DNA of 64,000 bases from Thermotoga caldifontis AZM44c09 (lineage in GTDB: Bacteria > Thermotogota > Thermotogae > Thermotogales > DSM-5069). Shown in pieces: positions 16,752-25,334 of this stretch. The translations under genes were made by a program, and so were the position numbers. Each line of letters starts with the position of its first letter. Position 1 is the first letter of the stretch. The notes beneath the pieces are model-generated. The model did not search any database. It saw only the letters and a program-made list of their open reading frames with translations, and was not told where the DNA came from. Location of the stretch: NCBI RefSeq assembly GCF_000828655.1, contig NZ_AP014509.1:1798001-1862000 (forward strand), written 5' to 3'.

Positions 16752-17192
16752 ATGAGGATAGCGATCGGTTGTGACCACGCAGGTTTTCGTCTGAAAGAAG
16801 CGATCAAAGCTTACCTGGTCTCGAAAGGCTTCAAAGTCCTCGATGAAGGAACGTACTCAGAAGAAGCGGTGGATTATCCGGATCTGGCCAAGAAAGTTGT
16901 GCGGGACATAAAGGAAAACCAGGCGGACTTCGGTATACTGATCTGTGGCACGGGGATAGGTATGAGCATCTCTGCGAACAGAGTTAAAGGTATCAGGGCC
17001 GCACTCTGTCTTTTCCCGGAGATGGCGAAACTCGCAAGGGCGCACAACGATGCGAACGTGCTCGTCCTACCCGGCAGGTTCCTCGGAGCGGAGCTGGCAC
17101 AATGGATCGTCGACGCGTTCTTGTCCACGAAGTTCGAGGGTGGGAGACACAGCAACAGGATCGAGAAGATAGAAAGGATGATGGAGAATTGA
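16752..17192 (+). CDS. rpiB: ribose-5-phosphate isomerase B
   Basis: 146 residues, normal for RpiB/LacAB. It shows IGCDHAGF at the N-terminus, Cys65 in ICGTGIGM (the enediolate base) and a C-terminal HSNRIEKI. It interconverts ribose-5-phosphate and ribulose-5-phosphate in the pentose phosphate pathway. It starts directly after the STAS gene, and its TGA overlaps the TTG start of the deacetylase-like gene. Confidence 0.94.
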   Translation: MRIAIGCDHAGFRLKEAIKAYLVSKGFKVLDEGTYSEEAVDYPDLAKKVVRDIKENQADFGILICGTGIGMSISANRVKGIRAALCLFPEMAKLARAHNDANVLVLPGRFLGAELAQWIVDAFLSTKFEGGRHSNRIEKIERMMEN

Positions 17193-18157
17193 AGATCGTG
17201 TACGATCCAAAGCATGTCGTCCACAGGCCGACCAAGGAGATAGACAGAGGAACGTTCATAGAGAATCCCGAGAAGCCGGAACGCATCGAAGCGATCAAAG
17301 ACGCTCTGATCATGAACGGTTTCGACAACATACACTCTCCCAACAATTTTCCGATGAGCTACATCTATCTGGTCCACAGCGAGCGCTACGTGAACTGGTT
17401 GAAAAACAAGTCCGCGTCCCTCCAACCGGGGGAAGAATACATCACGGAACTGTTCGGATACGATCTGTGCTTCGACACCGGAACACCCATCAGCAACACC
17501 ACCTTTGAATCTGCGAAACGTGCCGTGGACGTGTGTCTCACGGCTGCAAGCCTGCTGAGTGGGAAAACGAACCTGGTTTACGCGCTCGTGAGACCCCCCG
17601 GGCACCATGCGACGCGCGAGGCTTGCGGTGGTTATTGCTATTTCAACAACGCCGCAATTGCAGCCAGTTACTTCCTCGTCAAGGAGAACGCCGATGGGGT
17701 GGCGATACTGGATCTCGATTTCCACCACGGTAACGGTACACAGGACATCTTTTACGACACGGATGAAGTTTTGTACGTGTCGATACACGGGGATCCGGAC
17801 ACGTTCTATCCGTGGATAAGCGGTAGAGAAAACGAAATCGGTGAAGGGCCTGGTGAAGGCTTCAACATCAATTTGCCATTGCCTGCGAAATCGGACTGGC
17901 GAAAGTATTCAGAGGCACTCGAACAGGCGTTGAGGGAAATAAAGAATTACTATCCGGACGTGCTCATCGTGTCACTCGGTTTCGACACGCATGCAGACGA
18001 TCCGGTCGGCGGCTTTCTGTTGAAGGATGACGATTTCGCTCGTATAGGAAAAGCCATAGGGAAACTGAAGATTCCGACGCTGATCGTCCAGGAAGGAGGA
18101 TACAATCCAGTAGCGAACGCGTCAGCAGCCGTCAAATTCTTCACGGCCATATCATGA
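17189..18157 (+). CDS. histone-deacetylase-family amidohydrolase (acetylpolyamine amidohydrolase-like)
   Basis: 322 residues from TTG 17189 (TTGA overlap with rpiB). It has the arginase/deacetylase fold signatures RPPGHHA (His139, His140), zinc ligands in LDLDFHHGNGT (Asp177, His179), GFDTHADDP (third ligand Asp) and the transition-state Tyr in EGGYNP. Bacterial members remove acetyl groups from polyamines or acetylated small molecules; the protein substrate implied by the family name does not apply. The polyamine substrate is an inference from family. It is the last gene of the metG operon, and its stop abuts the stop of the convergent kinase gene. Confidence 0.85.
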   Translation: MKIVYDPKHVVHRPTKEIDRGTFIENPEKPERIEAIKDALIMNGFDNIHSPNNFPMSYIYLVHSERYVNWLKNKSASLQPGEEYITELFGYDLCFDTGTPISNTTFESAKRAVDVCLTAASLLSGKTNLVYALVRPPGHHATREACGGYCYFNNAAIAASYFLVKENADGVAILDLDFHHGNGTQDIFYDTDEVLYVSIHGDPDTFYPWISGRENEIGEGPGEGFNINLPLPAKSDWRKYSEALEQALREIKNYYPDVLIVSLGFDTHADDPVGGFLLKDDDFARIGKAIGKLKIPTLIVQEGGYNPVANASAAVKFFTAIS

Positions 18158-19561
18158 TCACGATCCGAGCCTGTCGAACAGATCCAGATTTCTCTCGTGC
18201 AGTTCCAGATAGATCTTGTAAAGTTTTTCGTAAGCTACGTGCTTCTCCGGATCCGGTTTGAAGCGTTTTTTCACCTTCACCAACCGTTCTGCAACCTCAA
18301 CGAAAGATTCTCCCGTCAGACAGGATATCGCCAGTATGGCACAGCCGAGCAGTTCCGCATCTGGCCTCGTCACTTCCACATTCATGCCGAGCACGTCCGC
18401 TTTTATCTGGTTCCACAGATCGTTCGACGCCTGGCCACCGGTGGTTCTAACAGTTTCGATCTTTGCACCTGCTTGCCTCATACTCTCAACGATGTGTTTG
18501 ACGGCGAAGGCCACACCTTCCGCAGCCGATACGATCAAAGTTTTTGCGTTCACATCCAGCCCCAATCCGAACAGGATTCCTCTCAAATTCGGATTCCAGT
18601 AAGGACTCCTCTCCCCGGCAAGGTGTGGCAGAAAGATCACACCGGTAGGTCTTCCGATTCCTGAGAGTGAGAGATCTCTCAAGTTTCTGAACCTCGCCAC
18701 ACGGTTCGTCATCCATTCGATGGCTTTCCCCGAGGTGGTCAATAAACCGCTGACCTTCCAGAACGGCTCAATGAAGAACGGGGTGGTTATCAAGCCGGAT
18801 GCACGTACCTCCAGCTCGCTGCAGAGTGTTATTCCCTCAGACGTGCCGGCTCGGTCGCACACGATACCAGGTTTGAGCGTGTTGGTGCCCACGAGCGCTG
18901 CCGCAAAATCCGGAGCCCCCGCGACGACGATCACATCGGTTGTGAGATCGAGCCTTCGGGCAACGTCCCGTTGGATCCTGCCAACTACGTTCGAAGGTTC
19001 AACCAGCTCGGGAATCATGAACGTCTGAGACAGATCGAACCGTTCGAGGACCTCGCTGTACCAGGGAGAATAACCGTATTGACGAAACGTGGCGTTCACA
19101 ATGCGGCCAGTCAATTTGAAGATCAAAAAATCACTCGGCTGGAGTAAATAGGCCTTTCCTTCCAATGCCTTCTTGAGCTCGATCAGCTTCGCCGTGGCTG
19201 ACGCCGTTTGCTCGTCCAGACCCTGAGATTTCAGAAACGCCATGTGCTGCTTACCCCTGTCGTCGAGCCAGCCTATCGCCCTGCCCACGAGCTGTCCTCT
19301 TTCATTGACCAACACGATCGTCGGTCCCTGACTGCTCGTGCAGATGGCGCGGATACGCGTTTTCAATTTTTCATCCACGCTGTGAACACCACGCACGAAG
19401 GCTGTCCACCACTTCTCCGGGTCTATCTCGTGACGTCCATCAGAAACATCTTCCGTGCATTTTCGTTCGAAGTGGAAAACCTTTCTGCCCCCCAGATCGA
19501 ACAACGTCAACTTGACGTTGGTCGTTCCTATGTCGACTGCCATGATCAGTTCAGAAGACAC
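18158..19561 (-). CDS. FGGY-family carbohydrate kinase (xylulokinase-like)
   Basis: 467 residues from GTG 19561 with AGGAGGGG upstream. The ATPase fold opens with VDIGTTNVKLTLFD and the C-terminal half has a degenerate FGGY signature with TTGGQASNDLW (about 385). The family phosphorylates xylulose, ribulose, gluconate, glycerol and similar sugars or polyols. The specificity cannot be read from sequence. It overlaps the upstream RpiR gene by 11 bases and is the last gene of the BMP-type ABC operon, so its substrate is probably what the transporter imports. Confidence 0.85.
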   Translation of the reverse strand: MSSELIMAVDIGTTNVKLTLFDLGGRKVFHFERKCTEDVSDGRHEIDPEKWWTAFVRGVHSVDEKLKTRIRAICTSSQGPTIVLVNERGQLVGRAIGWLDDRGKQHMAFLKSQGLDEQTASATAKLIELKKALEGKAYLLQPSDFLIFKLTGRIVNATFRQYGYSPWYSEVLERFDLSQTFMIPELVEPSNVVGRIQRDVARRLDLTTDVIVVAGAPDFAAALVGTNTLKPGIVCDRAGTSEGITLCSELEVRASGLITTPFFIEPFWKVSGLLTTSGKAIEWMTNRVARFRNLRDLSLSGIGRPTGVIFLPHLAGERSPYWNPNLRGILFGLGLDVNAKTLIVSAAEGVAFAVKHIVESMRQAGAKIETVRTTGGQASNDLWNQIKADVLGMNVEVTRPDAELLGCAILAISCLTGESFVEVAERLVKVKKRFKPDPEKHVAYEKLYKIYLELHERNLDLFDRLGS

Positions 19562-20399
19562 CGCGATCTCCCCTCCTTTTGTATCTCAGCACTTCTTCGA
19601 AGTGTGAGTACAGTTTTCTGAACCTTTCTTTGTCCATTTCGAACATCTTCAGAAGTAACATGTCGATCACGAAGAGCTGCAAAAACCTTGTCAAGAAACC
19701 GCCTTCAGGCAGAACCTCTGTTTTCACGTACACTGGTAGAGACACGTTCGCTAACTCGATCACCGCGCTGCTCGGTGGTGCTATCGCGATCAGTGTTGCA
19801 CCGGCCTTTCTGGCGTAGCCAGCAGCGTCCAGAAGATCGCGAGAAGAATGGCTGCTCGAGATCGCCACGAGACAGGCATGCTCGTCGAGGAAAGATGCGG
19901 AAATGCTCTGCAAGAAAGGATTTTCAAAAAAGTTCACCTGGAAACCGAACTGCTTCAGCTTCAAAAACAAATCTCGGGCCGCGACGGTATCGAAGCCATA
20001 CGCCGCTATTTCCACCACTTTGCTTTTCATCAGCGCCTCCGCTGCCTTGGTGAGATCGTCGTCCGTGATGAGTTTGAGGGATTCTCTGATTTCCTCCATC
20101 GTGAAATCGAAGTAATTCCGGGATACTTCCGATATCTTCTCCATATCAGGTTTCAGAGATTCCAGAAGGCTGGTTTCCTGAGCGAGTGCGAGCCGGAATT
20201 CTCTGAATCCAGTGAACCCAAGCTTCTTACAGAAATCCACGAGCGACGCCGGGGATGTCCCGATCTTCTTCGCGAAATCCGTTATCCTCATCTCCAGCAC
20301 CCAGTTTGGATGTTCCATGACCTGCTTCGCGATCATGGCGTGCATGCCTTTGAGTTGGGGAAGAAGGTCCTGAAGTTTGTGATACACACTCTTTCTCAT
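19551..20399 (-). CDS. RpiR/MurR-family transcriptional regulator
   Basis: 282 residues from ATG 20399, with GAGGT eight bases upstream. The open frame runs on to 20819, but that segment covers the permease gene in another frame and is not RpiR. Residues 1-80 form the N-terminal helix-turn-helix (ITDFAKKIGTSPASLVDFCKKLGFTGFREFR). Residues ~120-250 form a SIS sugar-phosphate-binding domain (AYGFDTVAARDLFLKL, AISSSHSSRDLLDAA). It should sense a phosphosugar and control this transport-kinase operon, in which it sits between permease and kinase. Confidence 0.9.
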   Translation of the reverse strand: MRKSVYHKLQDLLPQLKGMHAMIAKQVMEHPNWVLEMRITDFAKKIGTSPASLVDFCKKLGFTGFREFRLALAQETSLLESLKPDMEKISEVSRNYFDFTMEEIRESLKLITDDDLTKAAEALMKSKVVEIAAYGFDTVAARDLFLKLKQFGFQVNFFENPFLQSISASFLDEHACLVAISSSHSSRDLLDAAGYARKAGATLIAIAPPSSAVIELANVSLPVYVKTEVLPEGGFLTRFLQLFVIDMLLLKMFEMDKERFRKLYSHFEEVLRYKRRGDRGVF

Positions 20400-20404
20400 C
20401 ACTA

Positions 20405-21289
20405 TCAACCTCGCTTTCTCGCTTTTGTCAAAACATTGTAGGTCAAAGCTACGAGCAGCGTCAAGATCATCGGCACGGCGAACGCGATCTCGGACGGTAC
20501 GTTCGTTTGAAGCTGCAACCTGTGAGACAGGGCCACAGCAAAACCAAGGATCAACGAGACTCCGAAAACGCCCAGAGGGCTGTCGCCCCCCAGGACAGCT
20601 GCCACCAGCGCGAGCCATCCTCTGTTGTTCGTCATACCGGACACGAACAGACCGAGTGGTAACGCCAGCAGCGAACCAGCCATCCCACAGTAAAGACCAC
20701 AGAGAATGAAAGACGAAGCTGCTATCGTGTCGACGTTCACACCGAGTTGTTTCGCAACAGATTCGTTCTTTCCCACCGCCTTCATCCTCAAACCGAATGG
20801 CGTCTTCACAACGATCCACGAAAACAGCACAGCAAGGATTGCGATCAATTCCAGGACGTTGTAGTCAGACAGGAGCACGTCGATCCCATCGCTTCGAGAA
20901 GAACTCAATCGCAGGACGGGAAGCTGGGGTATCTTCTCAAAGAAGATGGTACCCCTTGAACCGAGCAACGTCGAAGACAAAAGAACGACCAATCCAGAAA
21001 TGAGGACGTTCATACCGAGACCCACAACGAAGATGTTCGCACGAAAGTATCTGTGGAGGGACCACACCGAAAGTGATAGGATGCAGGATGAGATCAATGC
21101 AGCCAACAATCCAAGAAGCCAGCTGTTCAAACGGTCCGCCACGTAAACCGAAACGAAACACGCCCACAGCATCGTTCCTTCCACGGCGATGTTCAACTTT
21201 CCAAGCATGTGCGTGAAACTCGCACCGAGCGCCGCAGTGGAGATGGGTAGCGCCGAAGAGATGGAAGTCCTAAGCAGTTGAATCAGCAT
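20405..21289 (-). CDS. ABC transporter permease, BMP/nucleoside type (second subunit)
   Basis: 294 residues with about eight to nine hydrophobic segments and the region AVGKNESVAKQLGVNVDTIAASSFILCGLYCGMAG, typical of the YufQ/NupQ-type branched-chain permease fold (BPD_transp_2). It forms the membrane channel with the preceding permease. It overlaps that gene by 20 bases and ends five bases before the RpiR start. Confidence 0.88.
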   Translation of the reverse strand: MLIQLLRTSISSALPISTAALGASFTHMLGKLNIAVEGTMLWACFVSVYVADRLNSWLLGLLAALISSCILSLSVWSLHRYFRANIFVVGLGMNVLISGLVVLLSSTLLGSRGTIFFEKIPQLPVLRLSSSRSDGIDVLLSDYNVLELIAILAVLFSWIVVKTPFGLRMKAVGKNESVAKQLGVNVDTIAASSFILCGLYCGMAGSLLALPLGLFVSGMTNNRGWLALVAAVLGGDSPLGVFGVSLILGFAVALSHRLQLQTNVPSEIAFAVPMILTLLVALTYNVLTKARKRG

Positions 21290-22292
21290 CGAGTTCCCTC
21301 CGCTCTAAGAAGAACTGCGCCGTCACCATACACAGGACGATACCCTGTACAAACCTTGCGATCTCCGGAGGAGTCTGAACCATCAAGGAAGCTATTTCCG
21401 CCCCACTGTCCAGGTAAGCCAGAAACAGCGCTGAAAGAAAGATCAGCGAAGGATCGTTGTTCGCCAGAAGGGAAGCAGCTATACCGATGAAGCCACTTCC
21501 GTGCGAAAAACCTTTCACGGCACGCCCATGCACTCCGAGAACGTCGATCATACCTCCCAAAGCGGCAAGAGCACCACTCAGAGACATCGCGATCAGCAAA
21601 ATCTTATCCACGTTGATTCCATGAATTTTCGCAAAGCGTGGATTCCCCCTCACGGTCCTGAATTCATAGCCGAGAGTGGAATATCTGTACAAAAAATAGA
21701 ACAAGAAACAGAGCATTATTCCGATCAGGTAACCCACATGCAGGCTGGAGGGAGGCAGAATCCTCGTGAGCCTCACATTTTCGTTGAGATAACGTGTTGC
21801 TGAAAATGCCGCACTGGGATCTCTGAACGGACCGTTGAGAAGATAATCTCCAACGTAAACGAAGATTTGCCCAACCATGTAGGTACCGATCAGCTCGTTG
21901 AAGCTGAATTTGACTTTCAGCAACGCAGGAACAAAGGACAGAAGTGCCCCCGCCGAAGCGGAAACTACCAAGGCTACGAATCGGGAAACTGTGGCATTAG
22001 AAAAATTCAGGGCAGCGATCGTTCCGACTATCGCACTGAAGTAGTACTGACCTTCGAGTCCCAGGTTGAACGCTCCGGCCGAAAACGCGACACAGGCTGC
22101 CAGTCCCGTGAAGATCAACGGCACGGATGAAGCCAGCATGTTACCAAAAAAGTAGACGTTCGAAAACGGCCCAACGAAGAACCACCACAGAGTCTCACGC
22201 GGTTCAGGCGAAACCAGACAGAGAATCGCCACACTCGCACCAAAGGCCACAGCGACCGTGACGATTGAAGAAAGGATCCTCAAACTTCTCAT
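21270..22292 (-). CDS. ABC transporter permease, BMP/nucleoside type (first subunit)
   Basis: 340 residues, multi-spanning, with GLAACVAFSAGAFNLGLEGQ and GNPRFAKIHGINVDKI, the conserved elements of YufP/NupP-like permeases. It pairs with the next permease and the double ATPase to import the ligand captured by the binding protein. The start overlaps the ATPase stop (ATGA-type, 22289-22292). Confidence 0.88.
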   Translation of the reverse strand: MRSLRILSSIVTVAVAFGASVAILCLVSPEPRETLWWFFVGPFSNVYFFGNMLASSVPLIFTGLAACVAFSAGAFNLGLEGQYYFSAIVGTIAALNFSNATVSRFVALVVSASAGALLSFVPALLKVKFSFNELIGTYMVGQIFVYVGDYLLNGPFRDPSAAFSATRYLNENVRLTRILPPSSLHVGYLIGIMLCFLFYFLYRYSTLGYEFRTVRGNPRFAKIHGINVDKILLIAMSLSGALAALGGMIDVLGVHGRAVKGFSHGSGFIGIAASLLANNDPSLIFLSALFLAYLDSGAEIASLMVQTPPEIARFVQGIVLCMVTAQFFLERRELDADSTA

Positions 22293-23797
22293 CCTTTATC
22301 ACCGGCGAGAGAGATCAGCTCCTCCGGTCTGAACAACTTTTCCCTGTCCAGCACCCTTCTCAGCCTGCCTTTAGAGAAAATGAAGACCCTGTCGCAAAGG
22401 TTCAGCATCTCTTCAGCATCGTTGGAAGCGATCAATGCACAACCGTACGATCTCATGAGATCCAGTTTTTCCGCCACATAATTCTGTATCTGAATATCCA
22501 GTCCCGATGTGGGCTTACAGGCCAGCAGCAACTCTGGTTTTTGGAAAAGTTCTCTGGCCAGAACCAATCTTTGCAAGTTTCCCCCCGAGAGTGTTCTGAC
22601 AGGTTGACGAACGGAAACCAGTTTCACTTCGAACTCTTTCAACATGTCGAATGTGTGCTGTTCGAGTAAAGACCATCTCAGAAATCCCAGCCTGGCGTAC
22701 GGTGCTTTTCGATAGACGTTGACCACGGCGTTCTCCAAAACTGAACCGTTCAGATTCAGCGCTTCCTTCGCTCTGTCCTCAGGCACGTAGGCTATCCCCA
22801 GTCTTCTTCTTTCGTAAATGGAAAGGTGTGTGATCTCTTGATTCTTGAACACGATGCGTCCAGAAGAAGGTTTTTTCAGGCCAACGATCGTTTCGAGCAG
22901 ATCGTACTGACCATCGTTGCCGAGGCCAAAGAGACCGATCACCTCGCCACGCCTGAGCGTGAAGGAAATCCGATCGAGAACGATCTTCTTCCCCAAGTTC
23001 AGGGTGAGGTTCGACACTTCCAGCAGTGTTTCACCACCTACGGTCGGTACTTGGAACGTTCTCTTTCGACCTTGAAAGCCCATCATTTCCACTACCTGCT
23101 GGACCGTCAGACGACAGGATTCTTCGCTCAGAACCGTTTGACCCTCCCTCATAACGGTCACCCTGTCTGAAAAATTCAGAGCCTTGTCCACATCGTGCGT
23201 TATGAAGAGAACAGCACAGCCAGAGTTTTTCAGGGAACGAAGCAGTTCAAAGAGTTTTTCTTCCTCTTCCTCATTCAAATAAGCTGTAGGCTCGTCGAGC
23301 AACAGTACGCGGGCTCCAAACAACAATGCGCGTGCTATTTCGATCTTCTGTTTCTCTGCCATGCTCAGATTCTCTACCCTTTCATCGGTGACTTTCAGGG
23401 AAAGTCTTTCAAAAACGTCTTTAATCTTCTGTCTCGCTTTTCTCTTGCTCACAAAGAAGAGACTCAAAGGTTCCCTTCCAAGAAACACGTTTTCGAGCAC
23501 GGTCAACTCGTCCGCGAGCGCGAGGTTCTGATGAACCAGCGCGATACCGTAAGACCTCGCGTCCCTCGGGTTACGGAAAGTGACGGGGATACCATCAACG
23601 AGGATCTGACCACCGTCCGGTTGCAACTCTCCCGCGAGGATTCGCACGAGCGTGGTTTTTCCCGCCCCGTTTGCACCAAGCAGGGCATGAACAGTTCCGG
23701 CGTTGAGGGATAGGTTAACACCCCTCAACGCCCGCACACCGGATGGGTGGAAAGTCTTGTGAACGTTCAGAACCTGAAGCAGTGGTTGACGGGTCAC
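22289..23797 (-). CDS. ABC transporter ATP-binding protein, two fused nucleotide-binding domains
   Basis: 502 residues. The first domain has Walker A GANGAGKTT (about 38-46), a variant signature LSMAEKQ and Walker B VLLLDEPTAYL. The second has a degenerate Walker A (GLGNDGQYDLLE, no GKT), a good signature TLSGGN and LLLACKPTSGLD in place of a catalytic-Glu Walker B. One intact and one degenerate site is normal for nucleoside/sugar importers of this class (YufO, RbsA). GTG start overlaps the binding-protein stop. Confidence 0.92.
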   Translation of the reverse strand: MTRQPLLQVLNVHKTFHPSGVRALRGVNLSLNAGTVHALLGANGAGKTTLVRILAGELQPDGGQILVDGIPVTFRNPRDARSYGIALVHQNLALADELTVLENVFLGREPLSLFFVSKRKARQKIKDVFERLSLKVTDERVENLSMAEKQKIEIARALLFGARVLLLDEPTAYLNEEEEEKLFELLRSLKNSGCAVLFITHDVDKALNFSDRVTVMREGQTVLSEESCRLTVQQVVEMMGFQGRKRTFQVPTVGGETLLEVSNLTLNLGKKIVLDRISFTLRRGEVIGLFGLGNDGQYDLLETIVGLKKPSSGRIVFKNQEITHLSIYERRRLGIAYVPEDRAKEALNLNGSVLENAVVNVYRKAPYARLGFLRWSLLEQHTFDMLKEFEVKLVSVRQPVRTLSGGNLQRLVLARELFQKPELLLACKPTSGLDIQIQNYVAEKLDLMRSYGCALIASNDAEEMLNLCDRVFIFSKGRLRRVLDREKLFRPEELISLAGDKG

Positions 23798-24771
23798 GGC
23801 AGTGGTCGTATCGATCCTTCTTTCAACTTTTCATACACTCTGAGCATTTCATCTCTGATGTGCTGTGGCACATTCTTGATGTAGTTCGGATCGTCGAAAG
23901 TGAACCCGATCATCCCTTCCCTGATACCCCACACTTCGTTCGTTCCAAACCTCAGTTCATTCCTCACAGCCCTCGCGAGGACCTCGTAGATCGCCTTATC
24001 GGCGTGCTTGAGCGCACAGGCGAGGATGACCTGCGGGTCCTTGTCTATGTAGTTCGAATCGACACCTATCACGTACCGTCCCATTTCCCGCGCCTTCCTC
24101 ACTGCGCCCATACCGGATCCACCCGCCACCAGAAAGATGACGTCGACTCCCTGTTCGTACTGAGCCTGGGCAAGTTCAGCGCCCTTGTTCGGATCAGCCC
24201 AGCTACCCACAACGGAAAAGAGCACTTCAACGTTTGGATCAACATCTCTGGCACCTTTTTCGTAAGCTGGTTTCATTTTTTCCATCATGGCTGGATACAC
24301 ATCACCGGCTATCATCCCGATCTTCAACGGTTCGTTCGCACCCCTCATGTCGCTCTTGGTCACCATAGCGGCGAAGTAACCAGCCAGGTACGCCATCTCT
24401 TCGTCCCTGAAAGCCACAGAGTAAACGTTAGGAAGCGCCGGGGCCAACGCGTCCATGAGCACGAATTTCTGATTTGGGAAGGTCCTGGCGGCATTTTCAA
24501 CGTTCTTCGGCATCCCTTCGGTGAAGGTTATTATCAAGTCGTAACTTTTGGATGCTGCCAGACTCACCAACAACGTCGCCCAACGGGCGGGATTGTAGCC
24601 TCCCTCGATGACTTTTACATCGATCCCAAAGTCTTGAGCTGCTCTGCGTGCACCGTCAACCATCATTTCATATATAGCGTTGCCTGCCACTTCTCCGGTG
24701 ATCAACAATGCCACAGAAAAAGCGTATGCGAGGCTGGCAGAGAGGATCATCAAGAAAACTAAATGTTTCAT
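23794..24771 (-). CDS. BMP-family substrate-binding protein
   Basis: 325 residues with a Sec signal peptide (KHLVFLMILSASLAYAF) and no lipobox Cys. The mature part follows the basic membrane protein / PnrA-like fold: EGGYNPARWATLL, FVLMDAL, AYLAGYFAA, FLVAGGSGMGA, VIGVDSNYID. This family binds purine nucleosides in several species. The FGGY kinase in the operon points instead to a pentose or polyol, so the ligand is uncertain. It is the first gene of a six-gene operon; GGAGGTGG precedes its ATG. Confidence 0.9.
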   Translation of the reverse strand: MKHLVFLMILSASLAYAFSVALLITGEVAGNAIYEMMVDGARRAAQDFGIDVKVIEGGYNPARWATLLVSLAASKSYDLIITFTEGMPKNVENAARTFPNQKFVLMDALAPALPNVYSVAFRDEEMAYLAGYFAAMVTKSDMRGANEPLKIGMIAGDVYPAMMEKMKPAYEKGARDVDPNVEVLFSVVGSWADPNKGAELAQAQYEQGVDVIFLVAGGSGMGAVRKAREMGRYVIGVDSNYIDKDPQVILACALKHADKAIYEVLARAVRNELRFGTNEVWGIREGMIGFTFDDPNYIKNVPQHIRDEMLRVYEKLKEGSIRPLP

Positions 24772-24813
24772 TGTACCACCTCCACTGCTATAATTGCCAT
24801 GGAAAGTGATTTG

Positions 24814-24849
24814 TCCGAATTTATTTTACATTTTCCGAAATAATTTTAC
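24814..24849. repeat. tandem 16-bp direct repeat upstream of the BMP operon
   Basis: TCCGAATTTATTTTAC (24814-24829) recurs as TCCGAAATAATTTTAC (24834-24849), 14 of 16 bases identical and spaced 20 bases start to start, close to two helical turns. It lies 43-78 bases upstream of the binding-protein start, in the 205-base divergent gap, and may be an operator for the RpiR regulator encoded in the operon. Confidence 0.4.
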
Positions 24850-24933
24850 CATACACTCCTCTGTGCCTGCGAACTTCTGGCTTTCTTAACCTGCTCGTCA
24901 TCCTCTCCTCACAGGATGAACGGTCAAAAAATG

Positions 24934-24942
24934 TGGTATGAT
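24934..24942 (+). promoter_or_regulatory. candidate extended -10 promoter
   Basis: TGGTATGAT (24934-24942) fits an extended -10 element (TGn followed by TATGAT) about 35 bases before the start of the DUF1292-type gene. No -35 hexamer is evident. Confidence 0.4.
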
Positions 24943-24976
24943 GGTTTTACCATTCGGTTTGAAGGGAGTTGGTACC

Positions 24977-25300
24977 ATGGATCATGAAGATCTGGACGTT
25001 TTTGTACTCACGGACGAACAGGGCAACGAGCATCACTTCGTCATCCTTGCGGAGATCGAGGATGGGATGAAGAAGTACTGGATCTGTGAAGAGATAATGG
25101 TGAACGAACAGGGAGAGATCGAGCAGTTCGGTGACGTCTACCCGTTCGAGGTGAAGCAGGCCGAGGATGGATCGCTCTACATAGATTCCGTGGAATCCGA
25201 AGAGGAGTTCGAACGGGTGTCAAAAGCGTGGGAAGAACTGCTCGAGAAAGACGCAGAACTCAGGAAGCTCGTCGAAGGACCGGAGGACACCGAAGAATGA
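24977..25300 (+). CDS. DUF1292-type small acidic protein (YrzB-like)
   Basis: 107 residues from ATG 24977 with GGGAG nine bases upstream. The pattern VFVLTDEQGNEHHFVILAEIE, YWICEEIM and FEVKQAEDGSLYIDSVESEEEFERVSKAWEELL matches the DUF1292 family, whose function is not established. Strongly acidic, no membrane segment, probably cytosolic. It stands alone on the plus strand between two minus-strand units and is closed by a hairpin terminator. Confidence 0.78.
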   Translation: MDHEDLDVFVLTDEQGNEHHFVILAEIEDGMKKYWICEEIMVNEQGEIEQFGDVYPFEVKQAEDGSLYIDSVESEEEFERVSKAWEELLEKDAELRKLVEGPEDTEE

Positions 25301-25308
25301 TCGAACAA

Positions 25309-25334
25309 AGCCGGCCTGAGGGCCGGCTCTGTTT
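25309..25334 (+). terminator. intrinsic terminator between convergent genes
   Basis: AGCCGGCC (25309-25316) and GGCCGGCT (25321-25328) form a perfect 8-base stem with loop TGAG, followed by CTGTTTT. It serves the DUF1292-type gene and possibly also nrdJ from the other side, whose stop is at 25335. Confidence 0.75.

Noticed and set aside
20400-20819. N-terminal extension of the RpiR gene
   Set aside because: The extra 140 residues overlap the permease gene in another frame and are not RpiR; ATG 20399 has a ribosome site.
22289-23797. Degenerate second ATP site taken as a pseudogene sign
   Set aside because: Loss of the second Walker A and catalytic Glu is the rule in this transporter class; the reading frame is intact.
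23743-24762. 339-residue plus-strand frame over the binding-protein gene
   Set aside because: Antisense to the BMP protein with its good signal sequence and ribosome site; His/Phe-rich shadow.
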